A stretch of 64,000 bases of DNA from positions 2,356,001 through 2,420,000 of the forward strand of contig NC_026478.1 of NCBI RefSeq assembly GCF_000328475.2, in the 5' to 3' direction. How positions within the stretch are numbered: position 1 is the stretch's first letter; every line of letters begins with the position of its first letter. This DNA comes from Mycosarcoma maydis (taxonomy: Eukaryota; Basidiomycota; Ustilaginomycetes; Ustilaginales). A program made the position numbers and the translations under genes. This document shows, piece by piece, positions 1-10,775 of the stretch. The notes beneath the pieces are model-generated. The model was not told where the DNA came from. It searched no databases and saw only the letters and a list, made by a program, of their open reading frames with translations.

Positions 1-1795
1 AAGCACATCCGAAGCCTTCCGGTGTAACCTCGCCGAAGCCCCAGGAGGCGAACACCTCGGATGAAATCTGCGAGGTGGACAACTTCCACGTTGCGCTCAA
101 ACCGTATGCGGGGTCCTCGTAGATAGCAGGCACCTTTTCACCTTGCTTGAGCAGCTTCTTGAGACCAAACAGGTGACGGTCGACACCTTGACCATCAGCA
201 GCGGCGGTAGCGTAGGAGAGGTGCTGCTTGACAGCCGCCTGGAATTTTTCAAATCGTTCGGCATCCGAAGCGCTGTGCGATTCCATGGCTTTGCAGAAAG
301 CCAACGACTCGACACTGGCCGAACGGATGGTCTCGGTACGTCCCCACTTGAACTTTCGCGTCTGCGCTGATTCGTACGTAGGACAAGGCTTGCCGAACAT
401 CTTGAAATAAGCCAGCTGGATCACCATCTGCACCCAGGCGTCAGGTGAGCACTTGAATTTCTTGATGGCGCCTTTACCGTAGCCTTGGAAGTCGAGGATT
501 GCAAGGTCGTGACGTCCCATGAGGTCGTTAAACTCCTTGATGCTCTCTTCAATCTTTGCCTCGACGGTCTTGTCCGTCTTGAACTGGATCTGCTTAGGCG
601 CAGGCAGGTCAGTGCGGTTCGAGCTGCCGAGGTCGATTTTGCCAGCTTGCAGCGCTTGGAGGGCAAAGTCGTTGAGACGCAGCGTGGGCGTGCCATCCAT
701 CATCGAGTGCTCACCCATGAAACCGGACTTGCCGTTGGCAAATGTGATAATCTGCTGCTTGTCATAGAAGCGGTTCTTGCCGTCACCGCACCACAGACCC
801 CATGCGGTCGACTCAAGGCTATGAGGCGCGATCTCGTCGAGACAGACCACAATAACCGAGCTGTCGATACGCTCCAACGCCTCTTGGTTGCCAGGGAGCG
901 CAGCGAGCGCCTTGCGCGAGTCGGTCCACTTGTCACGATTGTTGGACGAAAGAGCACCGATGGGCTGGCGAGCGGGCTGGCTCGAGGCAGAGTCGGAGAG
1001 AATTTTTTGTAGCTGCGACTCGATTTCGGCCTCGCTGAGCTCCTGTCCGTTGTGAACAAGGTCAAACTCGTAAAAGTGACCATTGCGAAGCACGACGAGG
1101 TGGTTGTTGGCCTGCCAATCGTACTTGACTGCCGTATCAGACGGCTTTTCGGGAATGCGGTTCGAGTTAAACATCCATTTGTACGACCTCATGCAGAGAG
1201 GACCAGTCTTGCCCTTTTCGGGAGCGAGCTGCTCAGTCTCAAGCAATCGGCGAAAGGCGAGGAAGGCCTTGAGCAAACCAGCGGCACGCTTGGGACCGGT
1301 GCGGCGCGTCTTGTCATCCTTGTGGGCGTAAAAGTAGCTAACGTAGGGAACAACCGGATCACGATACGCCATGTAGGCAGCGTCGTTCCACCACTCGCTG
1401 AGCCAGCTCTCGCGGCCTTCCTTGGTGGCTCGGTCCTCAAGACGCTGCTGGAGCGTCTGGACGAGCTTGGCATCGGCTCCCGTCAGTGCCGATTCAACGG
1501 CAGCTTCGGTCTTGGCGAGCGACTCGCTGGTCTGATGCGGCACAGTGCTGCGGAGGTACTTTTTCAGGGTCTGCTCGAGAGCCGGTACGGGCAGGTGAGG
1601 CATGGCGCTCTGACCCTCGTACATGGGACCATTGCCAAGAGCATCGCTCTTGGTCGAGGTGGAAGAGTAGCGTGACATGGCGACGGCAGCGGCAAGAGGA
1701 TTGCCCGAAGCAGCAGATGTAAGGGAAGAGGCAGAGAAAGCGAATCGGGTAGCAGACGAGCGTGCTTGTGAACGACCCAAGCCGATGAGTGTCAT
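1..1795 (-). CDS. CAT2: Carnitine O-acetyltransferase, 3' end cut by the window edge
   Basis: This enzyme moves acetyl groups between CoA and carnitine so that acetyl units can leave peroxisomes and enter mitochondria. One uninterrupted frame runs from an ATG at 1795 to the window edge, giving about 598 residues. The choline/carnitine acyltransferase signature EHSMMDGTP is present, with the catalytic His at codon 707-709 (residue about 363). The conserved substrate-site strand STSQISSEVF and the following FGEVTPEGFG lie close to the cut end. The first 35 residues are rich in Arg, Ser and Ala with no acidic residues, which fits a mitochondrial presequence; a second Met (MSRYSS) could start a peroxisomal form. 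The C-terminus, where a peroxisomal signal would sit, is outside the window. No introns are needed. Family assignment is firm; location is inferred. Confidence 0.93.
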   Translation of the reverse strand, partial: MTLIGLGRSQARSSATRFAFSASSLTSAASGNPLAAAVAMSRYSSTSTKSDALGNGPMYEGQSAMPHLPVPALEQTLKKYLRSTVPHQTSESLAKTEAAVESALTGADAKLVQTLQQRLEDRATKEGRESWLSEWWNDAAYMAYRDPVVPYVSYFYAHKDDKTRRTGPKRAAGLLKAFLAFRRLLETEQLAPEKGKTGPLCMRSYKWMFNSNRIPEKPSDTAVKYDWQANNHLVVLRNGHFYEFDLVHNGQELSEAEIESQLQKILSDSASSQPARQPIGALSSNNRDKWTDSRKALAALPGNQEALERIDSSVIVVCLDEIAPHSLESTAWGLWCGDGKNRFYDKQQIITFANGKSGFMGEHSMMDGTPTLRLNDFALQALQAGKIDLGSSNRTDLPAPKQIQFKTDKTVEAKIEESIKEFNDLMGRHDLAILDFQGYGKGAIKKFKCSPDAWVQMVIQLAYFKMFGKPCPTYESAQTRKFKWGRTETIRSASVESLAFCKAMESHSASDAERFEKFQAAVKQHLSYATAAADGQGVDRHLFGLKKLLKQGEKVPAIYEDPAYGLSATWKLSTSQISSEVFASWGFGEVTPEGFGCA

Positions 1796-3381
1796 AAGGA
1801 GCAACGGCTGACGTGAAAGAGGGGAGCGATCCAGCGACTAGAGCAGGTGGAAACGCGAGGTTTGGTTTTGGATCGCAAGTGCGTGGGGGTGCTTGATTGT
1901 GGCAACGATGATGGTAGATTGAAAGGAAGGGTAGAACAACCAGGACCAGTATCAGGTAGGGCGAGATAGTGTAGTATCTGCTTGGGGGCGTTAACGCGGA
2001 GATGAACAACGAGCTAAAGCGGTCCTCGACCGGCTGGGCCGGTTCGGTTCATCTTTGGATCCGCCTACGCAGCTGTGCTGACTTGGCTCAAGCGAGCGTT
2101 TGGCTTGTGCCAACTTTGATTGGATCCACAGTCATGAATCACGGATGATTTTCAATCGCTCTCCATAAGATTCAAGCCGAGTGACGCACGCAACGAGCGG
2201 GGAAGCCGACGAGACCTTCGAACCGGCCAGAAAACCGAAATCCAATTGTGTGAATCAATCGCGGATGGTTGACCGGTATATGTCTCTTCCACTGCCTGTC
2301 TCGCTCGTTGTCGCTTGAAAGCTCGAGCAGCCTTACTTTATCTCAGCTCCACACCGACCAAAAAGAAAAAGAAAAAAGGGGATGTGACAAATTCCAACAA
2401 AAGGCGATTCAAGCACCGTCGTTTTGAGTATCTTTCCTTTTGCTCTTTCAGAGCGTTTGCTTAGCGTTACCAATCGAGAGTTTTGACTGTCAAGAGAATG
2501 ATTGACACCTTGTCGTCATTCAGGCCGTTTTTGATTTTTGAGGCCGAAGTCTTCCGACAAGTCCGGAAACATCCTTTTTCGTGCAAGACCGCAAGCACTC
2601 TATGACTACTTGCCATTGCTGTGCAGCCAGCCGCCTTTCACCACCGTTGCCCATAAAGAAACTCATTCGCAACGTTTATTTGTGATTGCGCTTCTGCCAA
2701 GATATCGTCTAACTCATTATGTCACGTCTATGTGTCACAAATGTCACACCCGTACGCTCTATGGCACGAGATGAGTACAAAGGTAACAACTAGATTGAGG
2801 AAAGCAGGCGAAGACTAACTGCGGCTTTAAGAGCAGTCTAAGGCGCGTCAGCGAGCGACTATAACAGATGTAAGGTCGAGCTGGGGAGACAGTCGCACAT
2901 GGACGTACATGGTAAGACCAAACCTCAGCTGCCACTGCAGTGTGCGGACGACTGCCGCTGGTGTGGTGTGTTCCTCATGCGATACTTGAAGGGCACGTTG
3001 GTCATTCCATTCTCGCTCGCCCGGGACAAGCGAGGTTGTGACCCGGTATGCCTCGAAGTATTTGGCCGAGAAGTGGTGGCATTCACGTTTCTAGGCATCC
3101 TGCGCTTCTCCGATTTCCGCGTGCACCACGCAGCAGAACTTCACGATTCGCGATTGAGTTGTCATGTCAGCTAAGGTTACAAGGCCGAGACGGTGCTATG
3201 TTGAGCGATGTCTCGCGCGAAAGAGGAAGAGAAATTTTCGGTTGCAATCACGATTGGCGGTGGCAAAGAGCAAAATGTTACGGCGACAAACCCTACAAAG
3301 GATGATGTTGTGCAAAACGATGTTAGATGCAGCTTCCATTCGTGATTCACGATTCACGGTTTTCGTCTCTCTTGTTGCTGT

Positions 3382-3431
3382 ATTCGTGATTCGTGATTCG
3401 TGATTCGTGATTATTCGTGATTCACGATTCG
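3382..3431. repeat. Tandem 7-bp repeat, ATTCGTG type
   Basis: Four uninterrupted units of GATTCGT are followed by imperfect and inverted units (TTCACGA). It belongs to a family of 7-bp-period tracts found throughout the intergenic DNA of this window. Confidence 0.9.
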
Positions 3432-4302
3432 TTTACGTTTTGTGTAAATCACGAATCGTGAATGTTCCGCGTGGCTGAAAACGCCGGCGTCCTGTGACGA
3501 TATGAACCAGCGTGGCACCCTCTTTGTGCTTGCAGCCAATCCAGAGGTCGCTCTGGCTAGGGCTGACATCTTGCTCTTTGGTCTGTCCCTTGCATCCGTC
3601 GAAAAACGTTCGGAATCGGATGGTGGAGTTGATGTGTGCCTTTGGAAGGTCTTTGGTCGCCGTGCGTGGCATGAGATATTCACGATTACCAAGTCCGTGG
3701 CGGGCGAGGATCAGTTACCTGGACTTTGCATGATGCACATGCTCCGAGAGGCCGAGCCGGCACTTTTCAATTTACTTAATTAGCCTGCTGTGTCAGAGTT
3801 CAGAAGTGCATGTCGACACTCACGACTGTGCTATCGCTTGCCTCGTTTCTTTCATATTTGGGCAACACCTATCAAAATCGACTCCTACCGACGCTTATGC
3901 CTGCAGAAGCTGTGCGCCGGTTGAGAGGCTGGAGACAGAAAAGAGCGATTCAACACAGGAAAACAGGAACATGTGTAACCAGGACCGGGACGGCTTTTAG
4001 CTGAGCGTATGGCAGGTAAGGGTTTTTTTGCTCCCGCTTTGTTGCAGCCAAGCGGCCTCAGCTGTCTTGCAGTAGCAGCACAGGATCAGTTGTCGAGTAT
4101 GCAAGAGCATCTTCTCGCAGTTGGTGTCGCCAGCGACGTCCTTGAGGATGATGGGGATGGGGGTGGGCTGAGGGGCTCGCTAGGGGTCTGCCGAGCTGAC
4201 GACGATCTTTGCCAGATGTGAATCAATCGAGCACTTTGACAGTGTGCAAGCCAGACAGACATCAAGAGCCCGGTGCATGTCTGTGGGCTTTTTCGCAGGG
4301 TC

Positions 4303-4384
4303 GCATTCACGATTCACGATTTACGATTCACAATTTGTGATTTCTCAAGTGGTAAGTGGTGAGTGGTGAGTGGTGAGTGGTGAG
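4303..4384. repeat. Two adjacent 7-bp tandem repeats with different units
   Basis: Imperfect ATTCACG units (4303-4340) are followed directly by GTGGTAA/GTGGTGA units (about 4347-4384). Both have a 7-bp period although their sequences differ. Confidence 0.88.
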
Positions 4385-4789
4385 TTTTGTTTTGTTTTTC
4401 GTTCCTTTTTGCTTTTGTTTTGAAATGAACCGCGAGCATCGGCGGCAGAACACAGCCGCGATGAGTTGCTGATGCAGCGTCTTGCCGATTTGACAGGACT
4501 CTCTGGTCTCGGAGTACAAGCGTGAGAAATCACGAATGTGGTTGACTGGATTTCATGACAGCCAGCCGTGAGTCGTGATGTGCAGACACGCGCGCGCAAC
4601 GACAACGAGAGATCCAGAGGGGCAGAGGGGCAGAGGGGCGCCGCGTGCATCTGCTCCCTAAGCTGCGTGCTGTAACATGCGGTACGACCAGGCCAGCAAG
4701 AATCACGAATCGTGAATTCCAGCAGATTGAAACACTCACGACTGGCGCCTCACCACACAAACCACAACCACGCCCACACTCTGATTTTC

Positions 4790-4850
4790 TCTCACACAGA
4801 CACACATACACGCACACACACAAACACTCACACACGCTCACGCTGTCTCA
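4790..4850. repeat. CA-rich microsatellite
   Basis: A run of CACA and CACT dinucleotide-like units on the plus strand, interrupted by T and G. It produces spurious His/Thr-rich ORFs and has no coding value. Confidence 0.75.
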
Positions 4851-5370
4851 TCTCGCCATTCACGATTGGCGCTCCCTCTCAGCGTCTGCCTGTCCTGCCG
4901 AACATCACACTCCGCAGGCTACTCAAGTTTTCGCCATTCGCAAATGCAAACCGGCTCGATCTTGTGTCACACTTGATCCTCACTCGTTGTACCTTTCACC
5001 TTTGTTCTTTCATCTTGTCATCCTCCTCTGCTCCTCGTCGACACAACTTGTTCAACGCTACGCCTTCTCTAGCTAACTGGACACAGCCGATCTCGTTTGG
5101 GCGCATCACCTTCGGATGACTTTTTGCATTGCGACCTGTCCGATCCAACGTATATACTCAGCCTGATTGTTCCCTTGCCTCGGATCCTCCGCTTCAGACA
5201 ATCTCGTAGCCGCTCTGCCGTGCCCACCAGATTCGCCTTGATCCGATGCCACGCTAGGCTAGCACGATCGACTTGACGGAACTTTTGCGCCCAGCATCGC
5301 TAGCTTGACTCACGGCGTCTGCCAACGCGTGCTCACCCAAGCACCGCTCCAAAAGCTGTCGCACCTTCCG

Positions 5371-5440
5371 TTCTCTGCTCTCTGCTCTCTGCTCTCTGTT
5401 CTCTGTTCTCTGTTCTCTGTTCTCTGTTCTCTGTTCTCTG
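5371..5440. repeat. Ten-copy 7-bp repeat (YTCTCTG) just upstream of the NRPS-like gene
   Basis: Exactly ten head-to-tail 7-bp units: one TTCTCTG, three CTCTCTG, then six TTCTCTG. The tract ends 50 bp before the ATG at 5491, so it lies in the proximal promoter or 5' leader. Such pyrimidine tracts are common near fungal transcription starts, but this one is unusually regular. Confidence 0.93.
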
Positions 5441-5490
5441 TCTTCCCTTCCCTCCCGTCATACGCTCCATTGCGCTAGGGCCGGCCCAGC

Positions 5491-8400
5491 ATGAGCGCCG
5501 ATTTCCCCCTTGGCTTCTTGTATAGCCTGCCAAATAGGCCAAAGACAAAATCGCTAGGTGATCACATCGCCGAACACGTCACAGACAATGGCAGAATCTC
5601 GACGCTGATCGACTGTCTGCCTTCCACTTCCAACCCAGCCCTCTGGTCGCCGGATCTCTCCCGCCCACCGTTAGAGCATCGTCACATCAAATCTTTCGTT
5701 TCCAACTTTATCCTACCATGTTCCTCCACTCGTTCTCCCCTCGGCCCCAACGACCGTGTCATGATGGCGCTCCCAACCGGCCCCGAAAACGCACTCGCGC
5801 TTCTCTCTGTCGCCGCCTATCACACATGTGCCCCCGTCAACGCCAGTTGCACGGCTGGCGAACTGCGTGACGACGCTGTCCGCCTACGCGCAAGAGCTGT
5901 CGTCACCACCAGAGACGCCGTAGAGCGACTCGAGTTGCACACGCTCCGCGACCAGGACAACATGGAAATCATCTTTGTAGAGCCTCGCTCCTCCGGTCCG
6001 GCTGGTCTCTTCGACATGCATTTGCTCGGCGAAAAGGCCATTGCATCCACCGCTGGCCGACGTCCCTCCGCTCCCCACGGTCTCGAACACCAAAGTCTCG
6101 TTCTTCACACTTCCGGTACCTCGGGAAAGAAAAAGGTCGTTCCATATTCGCTCCGCCATCTCATCGTCGGCACGTGCTGTGTCGTCTATTCCTGGGATCT
6201 TCGTCCAGAGAGCGTCAACATGAACATGATGCCCCTCTTCCACGTTGGCGGTATCGTCCGCAACCTCTGGTCTCCCGTATTTTCGGCCGGTAGCGCCATC
6301 ATGTGCGCTGGCTTCGATGCCAATGCCTGGTGGCCGCTTGCCAAGCAGCTCGGCGCCACCTGGTACTATGCTGCACCCACCATGCACCATGCTATCCTCG
6401 CTTCCAAACCCGAAGGCATCGACGCCGCCAAGGAGACCAACATCAAGATGATCGCCAACGCCGCAGGTGGTCTTTTGCCTTCGCTCGCAGTGCAGCTCAA
6501 GGAGACTTTCGCCGGCTGTGCTGTGCTCCCTTCGTACGGAATGACCGAATGCATGCCCATCGCCTCGCCCCCCACCAACTACCAGCTCGACCGTCCAGGC
6601 TGTTCCGGTGTTGCTTGCGGTCCAGATCTTTCCATCCGAGATCCATTCGACAAGGAGCGCGAGCTGCCCGTCGGTCAAACCGGTGCCGTCTCTGTCCGAG
6701 GTCTGCCCACCTTCTCAGGCTACGAAACATCGCCCGACCCGTTCGAACCGCTCGACACCTCGGCATTTTCAAGCGAAGGCTGGTTCGACTCGGGTGATAT
6801 GGGCCACATGGACGCCGACGGCTATCTTTACATTACCGGTCGATCCAAGGAGATCATCAACAAGGGTGGTGAAGTCGTTTCCCCCTTTGAAGTCGAAGAG
6901 GCCATCACGCAGGCCTGCTCCGATCGCGTCAAGCAATGCCTTGCCTTCTCCGTCGAACACAACGTACTACAAGAGACCATCGGTATCGTCATTGTGCCAG
7001 TTCCCAACCAGCCCCGCGTCGGTCTCGCTGAGCTGCACAACATGCTCCGATCTCACCTCCATCCCTCCAAATGGCCATTTGCTGCTGTCTATATGGACGA
7101 TCTTCCCAAGAATCAAGCCGGGAAGCCGCTGCGTATCAAACTCGGCACACGCCTTGGCATCGGACCGCTCTCGGACGACGTTCCACCGCTGCAGCGTCAC
7201 TTTGAGGCCAAAGCCCCTGGCAAAGAGGTTCCACTTTCCGAGCCCATCCCCTGCAACCTTGTAACAGTTGATGTGCGAGCCGTCGAGCGCGCCTGCTACC
7301 GCATCCCTGGCATCATCGAAGCTGCTGTCCGCCAGCGTCGCGATGGTTCTCCCGAGGCCTTTATTCAAGTGGAGGAGGATGCTGACTACGATGCCGCCGA
7401 CATCGACCGAGCGCTGGCACAGGTGCTGCACGGATACGTGGTACCCAACCCTCTGCACGTCTTCCGACAACCTTTGGCCAAGAACCACGGCCAGATTGAC
7501 TTTGACACCATGGAGGCCGAGGTCCGAAGACAGAACGCTTCCAGCATGACCCGCACTGCACTCATCGTCCGCGACATTATCGCACGTCTGCTCGATACCG
7601 AAGCTGGATCCATCACCGCCGAGTCCGACTTCTTCCTGCTCGGCGGCAACAGTCTCTTGCTCGGTCGTCTCGTCCATCTGATTCGTAAAGAAACAGGTGT
7701 CTCGCTCGAAGTGGCGACTCTCTTCAACAACTCGACCATTGCGGGCATCGCTGATCTGATTGATGACGAGCAGGGCGACGTAGACGAAGACGAAGACGAC
7801 TTTTACGACGGCTATGACGACAAAAACACGCTTGGAGCAACGTACGCCGCGCATCGCTACGAGGACGACGAGGATGTCGCCTTCCAGAGCCACGGCTACA
7901 AGCCGCGCAGCCAGACACATCCCTGGGTTCTCCTTATCCAGGCCATTCCGTTCCTCTTTTTCTACCCCTTCAAGGCTGCTTGGACTTGGACCGTTATTCT
8001 ACACGGACTCGCCTTTTCTGCATTTTACATCCGTGACATTTTCTGGGAGCGAGTCGGTGCCCTGCTAGCTTCCATCTTGATTGCTAGACTCACCAGTCGT
8101 ATCATTTGTCCCATCACTGCCATTGCATTCAAGTGGGTCGTCATTGGCCGCTACCGACCTGGCAAGTATCCGATGTGGTGCAACTACCATCTCCGATGGT
8201 GGATTGTCAACCAGTCGCTCAAAACCGCCGGTAAAGGTCTGTTTGCAATGACGCCCGGCCTGCAGAAGACCTACTACCGCCTGCTCGGAATGCAGATCGG
8301 CTCGGACGTAAAGATTGACCAGTTTGCCAAGATTGGCGAGCACGACCTGATCACTATCCACGACGGTGCCCGCATTGACAAGTGTCTCCTTCGAGGGTTT

Positions 8401-10290
8401 TGCGTCGAGCGCGATGGCTACTTTAGACTCGAGCCCATCATCATCGGCCGCGATTGCGTCGTCAACACGTTTACACAGATCTCGCCTGGTGCCAGGTTGG
8501 CTGATGGCACCGTGTGGGGCCCTCAGTCTTCATCTCACGAGGAACCCTCTTCCGACGCTTTCGCTGCTTACAACCGCAACAACGCGCCTCAGCCGCACTG
8601 GGCACTGATGGTGCTGATCGGTTGGCCCATCATCTTCCTTGTTCGTTTCGCCTGCTATGTGCCCTGGTTCGCATCTCTCTTCATGCTTCTCTCGCAACCG
8701 TTCGCGTTCGACCATCACGACAGTGTCAAGGGTGTCATCGCCTGGTTTGCCTATCCGCGTCGTATCGGCTGGCATTACGTCGCTCGCATTGTACGAAACG
8801 GTATGCCGCCGCTCATCAATCTTGCGCTCGGCATTTGCGTCAAACGCATTCTTGGCCTCAACAAGGAAGGTTCGATGCGCAACGCCACGCAGTATGCACT
8901 ATTCCGTCGTTGGATGAACCAACAGCTCCTCTCGCAACCACGCGTACGTCGCGCTCTTGCCATCTTGGGGACCCACTACGAAATGACCTCGGTCATCTTC
9001 CGCGCTATGGGTGCACGTGTTGGTAAGCGGGTCTACTGGCCTGGATCTAGCATCTACTGTCCCGACCCCGAATTGCTTGAAATTGGCGACGATGTAGTGT
9101 TTGGATCGCGTTCGGAGGTCTTCACCTCGGACAGCATTGGCTGGGCGCGTGTGCGGGTCGGACGTGGCGCCATGATTGCGGATCGAGTTGTGCTGCTTCC
9201 TGGCACTATTATTGGCAAGCAGTGTGTCATGGGCTCCGGCGCGTTGGCTCGTCGAAACGGCCATTACGAAGAGGGCAGTGTCTGGATGGGCTGCAAGCAC
9301 GGTGAAGCGGTCAGCTTCGGCAAAGCTGTCGCCGAGAAAAGCGAAGGTTACACAAGCGATGGCAGCGAGGAGACCATTACACCATTCGGACGCGCGTTCT
9401 ACAAGCGACAGGCTAACTTCTTTGTGTTCCCCTACCTCATGCTGGTGGTTATCAACGTAGGCATGACCATCTTTTCCTCGGCTTACTGGGCATCGGCAGC
9501 TGTAGGCACAGTGCTGGTGCTCAACGTTCTGCGCAAGCACTTTGAGTTCTCTCCGATCGGATACCTGTTCGACGACCACTGGTGGCGACCCGGTCTGATC
9601 TACGCCATGATCGCCATCTTGTTTGTGGTGATCCTGACCATCCAGGCGCTGCTGGCTTTCATGTGGACGATTGGAACCAAGTGGGCCGTGATCGGTCGAC
9701 GTCGCGAGGGCCGCTACGATTGGGACAAGTCATCGTACTGCCAGCGTTGGCAGCTTCACCTCACATTGCAAAAGCTTCTGGGACGCGGATTCGGCGGTCA
9801 CATTTACGGCAATATCTCTGGCACGGCATTTGCGGTTTGGTATCTACGCGCGCTGGGCGCCAAAATTGGCAAGGACTGTGCCATCTGGGCTGGTGGCAAG
9901 CCCTCGCTTCAGCTGACTGAGCCCGAGCTGGTTTCGATGGGCGATCGGGTCAGCATCGACGACTGTTCGGTTGTAGCGCACATCAACTCGCGAGGACGAT
10001 TCAGCCTGAACAAGCTGCGTATTGGCGATGGATGTGCTATGCGGACAGGCAGCCGTCTGCTTTCGGGAGCCAGCATGGAGCCTCGATCGATGCTGCTCGA
10101 ACACACGCTGGTGGCATCGGGCGAGATTGCCGAAGCCGGCGCCGTCTATGCTGGATGGCCTGCTCGTCAACTGCGCGTGCGAAAAGCGAATCGCGGCGCA
10201 GGCGTTCATGGTGAAGCCTCGGCGATGAGCAGTACGGCTAACCTGCACATGCCACAACAGGTGCCGCCTCCCGGCTACTATGGTCAATGA
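5491..10290 (+). CDS. NRPS-like protein: adenylation domain, carrier domain and membrane/beta-helix tail
   Basis: A 1599-residue single-exon protein. Residues about 60-560 form an acyl-CoA-ligase/NRPS-type adenylation domain: phosphate loop TSGTSGKKK near residue 207, YGMTE, GWFDSGDMG near residue 430 and the lysine-containing NQAGKPLRIK. A carrier domain follows with LLGGNSLLLG; Ser721 is the expected phosphopantetheine site. After an acidic linker come about five hydrophobic segments interleaved with three stretches of hexapeptide (left-handed beta-helix) repeats, around residues 935-1010, 1160-1240 and 1460-1570. This tail resembles the terminal domain found in some bacterial NRPS-like enzymes such as poly-lysine synthetase. 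There is no condensation, reductase or thioesterase domain. The likely role is activation of a carboxylic or amino acid and its transfer at a membrane; the substrate cannot be read from the sequence. Confidence 0.88.
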   Translation: MSADFPLGFLYSLPNRPKTKSLGDHIAEHVTDNGRISTLIDCLPSTSNPALWSPDLSRPPLEHRHIKSFVSNFILPCSSTRSPLGPNDRVMMALPTGPENALALLSVAAYHTCAPVNASCTAGELRDDAVRLRARAVVTTRDAVERLELHTLRDQDNMEIIFVEPRSSGPAGLFDMHLLGEKAIASTAGRRPSAPHGLEHQSLVLHTSGTSGKKKVVPYSLRHLIVGTCCVVYSWDLRPESVNMNMMPLFHVGGIVRNLWSPVFSAGSAIMCAGFDANAWWPLAKQLGATWYYAAPTMHHAILASKPEGIDAAKETNIKMIANAAGGLLPSLAVQLKETFAGCAVLPSYGMTECMPIASPPTNYQLDRPGCSGVACGPDLSIRDPFDKERELPVGQTGAVSVRGLPTFSGYETSPDPFEPLDTSAFSSEGWFDSGDMGHMDADGYLYITGRSKEIINKGGEVVSPFEVEEAITQACSDRVKQCLAFSVEHNVLQETIGIVIVPVPNQPRVGLAELHNMLRSHLHPSKWPFAAVYMDDLPKNQAGKPLRIKLGTRLGIGPLSDDVPPLQRHFEAKAPGKEVPLSEPIPCNLVTVDVRAVERACYRIPGIIEAAVRQRRDGSPEAFIQVEEDADYDAADIDRALAQVLHGYVVPNPLHVFRQPLAKNHGQIDFDTMEAEVRRQNASSMTRTALIVRDIIARLLDTEAGSITAESDFFLLGGNSLLLGRLVHLIRKETGVSLEVATLFNNSTIAGIADLIDDEQGDVDEDEDDFYDGYDDKNTLGATYAAHRYEDDEDVAFQSHGYKPRSQTHPWVLLIQAIPFLFFYPFKAAWTWTVILHGLAFSAFYIRDIFWERVGALLASILIARLTSRIICPITAIAFKWVVIGRYRPGKYPMWCNYHLRWWIVNQSLKTAGKGLFAMTPGLQKTYYRLLGMQIGSDVKIDQFAKIGEHDLITIHDGARIDKCLLRGFCVERDGYFRLEPIIIGRDCVVNTFTQISPGARLADGTVWGPQSSSHEEPSSDAFAAYNRNNAPQPHWALMVLIGWPIIFLVRFACYVPWFASLFMLLSQPFAFDHHDSVKGVIAWFAYPRRIGWHYVARIVRNGMPPLINLALGICVKRILGLNKEGSMRNATQYALFRRWMNQQLLSQPRVRRALAILGTHYEMTSVIFRAMGARVGKRVYWPGSSIYCPDPELLEIGDDVVFGSRSEVFTSDSIGWARVRVGRGAMIADRVVLLPGTIIGKQCVMGSGALARRNGHYEEGSVWMGCKHGEAVSFGKAVAEKSEGYTSDGSEETITPFGRAFYKRQANFFVFPYLMLVVINVGMTIFSSAYWASAAVGTVLVLNVLRKHFEFSPIGYLFDDHWWRPGLIYAMIAILFVVILTIQALLAFMWTIGTKWAVIGRRREGRYDWDKSSYCQRWQLHLTLQKLLGRGFGGHIYGNISGTAFAVWYLRALGAKIGKDCAIWAGGKPSLQLTEPELVSMGDRVSIDDCSVVAHINSRGRFSLNKLRIGDGCAMRTGSRLLSGASMEPRSMLLEHTLVASGEIAEAGAVYAGWPARQLRVRKANRGAGVHGEASAMSSTANLHMPQQVPPPGYYGQ

Positions 10291-10737
10291 TGTGTCGATG
10301 ATAACCTTTGTCACTAGACGCAAGACCACCTATTCGACATGAAAATCGAACACTTTCATTTTTTCCCCCTAAATTCTCGTTCTTCAATCCATTCACTTTG
10401 CATGCGTTTCCTCACATCACGTTGGCTGTAGATGCATTTGCTCAAACTTGTTTCTAAAGGTACTTTCAAAGCAATGAACACTTCCTCTCCCTGTGCACGC
10501 TTCGAAAGACGGATAAGGGCAACGCCCAGCTTGCGGAAGAGAAACGTAAAACGGTGGACCTGGACAAGGTTACAGGTTGGAAGCGTGCTTTTTGATTGCT
10601 GAATGTGCTACCGCTGATAGGCTGAAAGGACCTTGTGCGGAACAAAGGCTGCCGTGTACGCAGAACAAGCGAGCGTCGTGGACTGCGTTTGCCGAAGCAA
10701 AAGTTTCGCGGCCGGCGACATGGAGCTATGGACTTGT

Positions 10738-10775
10738 GACTCACGCACGACTCACGACTCACGACTCACGACTCG
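10738..10775. repeat. Tandem 7-bp repeat, CTCACGA type
   Basis: Four to five CTCACGA units in a row with one shortened unit at the left end. It has the same 7-bp period as the other tracts. Confidence 0.88.

Larger units (their letters stand above)
1796..5490. other. Long intergenic region with short 7-bp repeat tracts
   Basis: About 3.7 kb between two divergently transcribed genes. The ORFs here are short, overlap on several frames and show no domain, signal peptide or plausible splicing. It contains scattered ATTCGTGA/TCACGAAT words, three tandem 7-bp tracts and a CA-rich microsatellite near 4790-4845. The ends must hold the promoters of the carnitine acetyltransferase and NRPS-like genes. 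No tRNA-like B box or other RNA gene was recognised. Confidence 0.7.

Noticed and set aside
5333..5548. Minus-strand ORF with Glu-Asn-Arg-Glu-Gln repeats
   Set aside because: Product of the ten-copy pyrimidine repeat read on the other strand.
5884..7920. Long antisense ORFs (264 and 317 codons) across the NRPS-like gene
   Set aside because: Shadows of the GC-rich coding frame opposite; the sense frame carries all conserved motifs.
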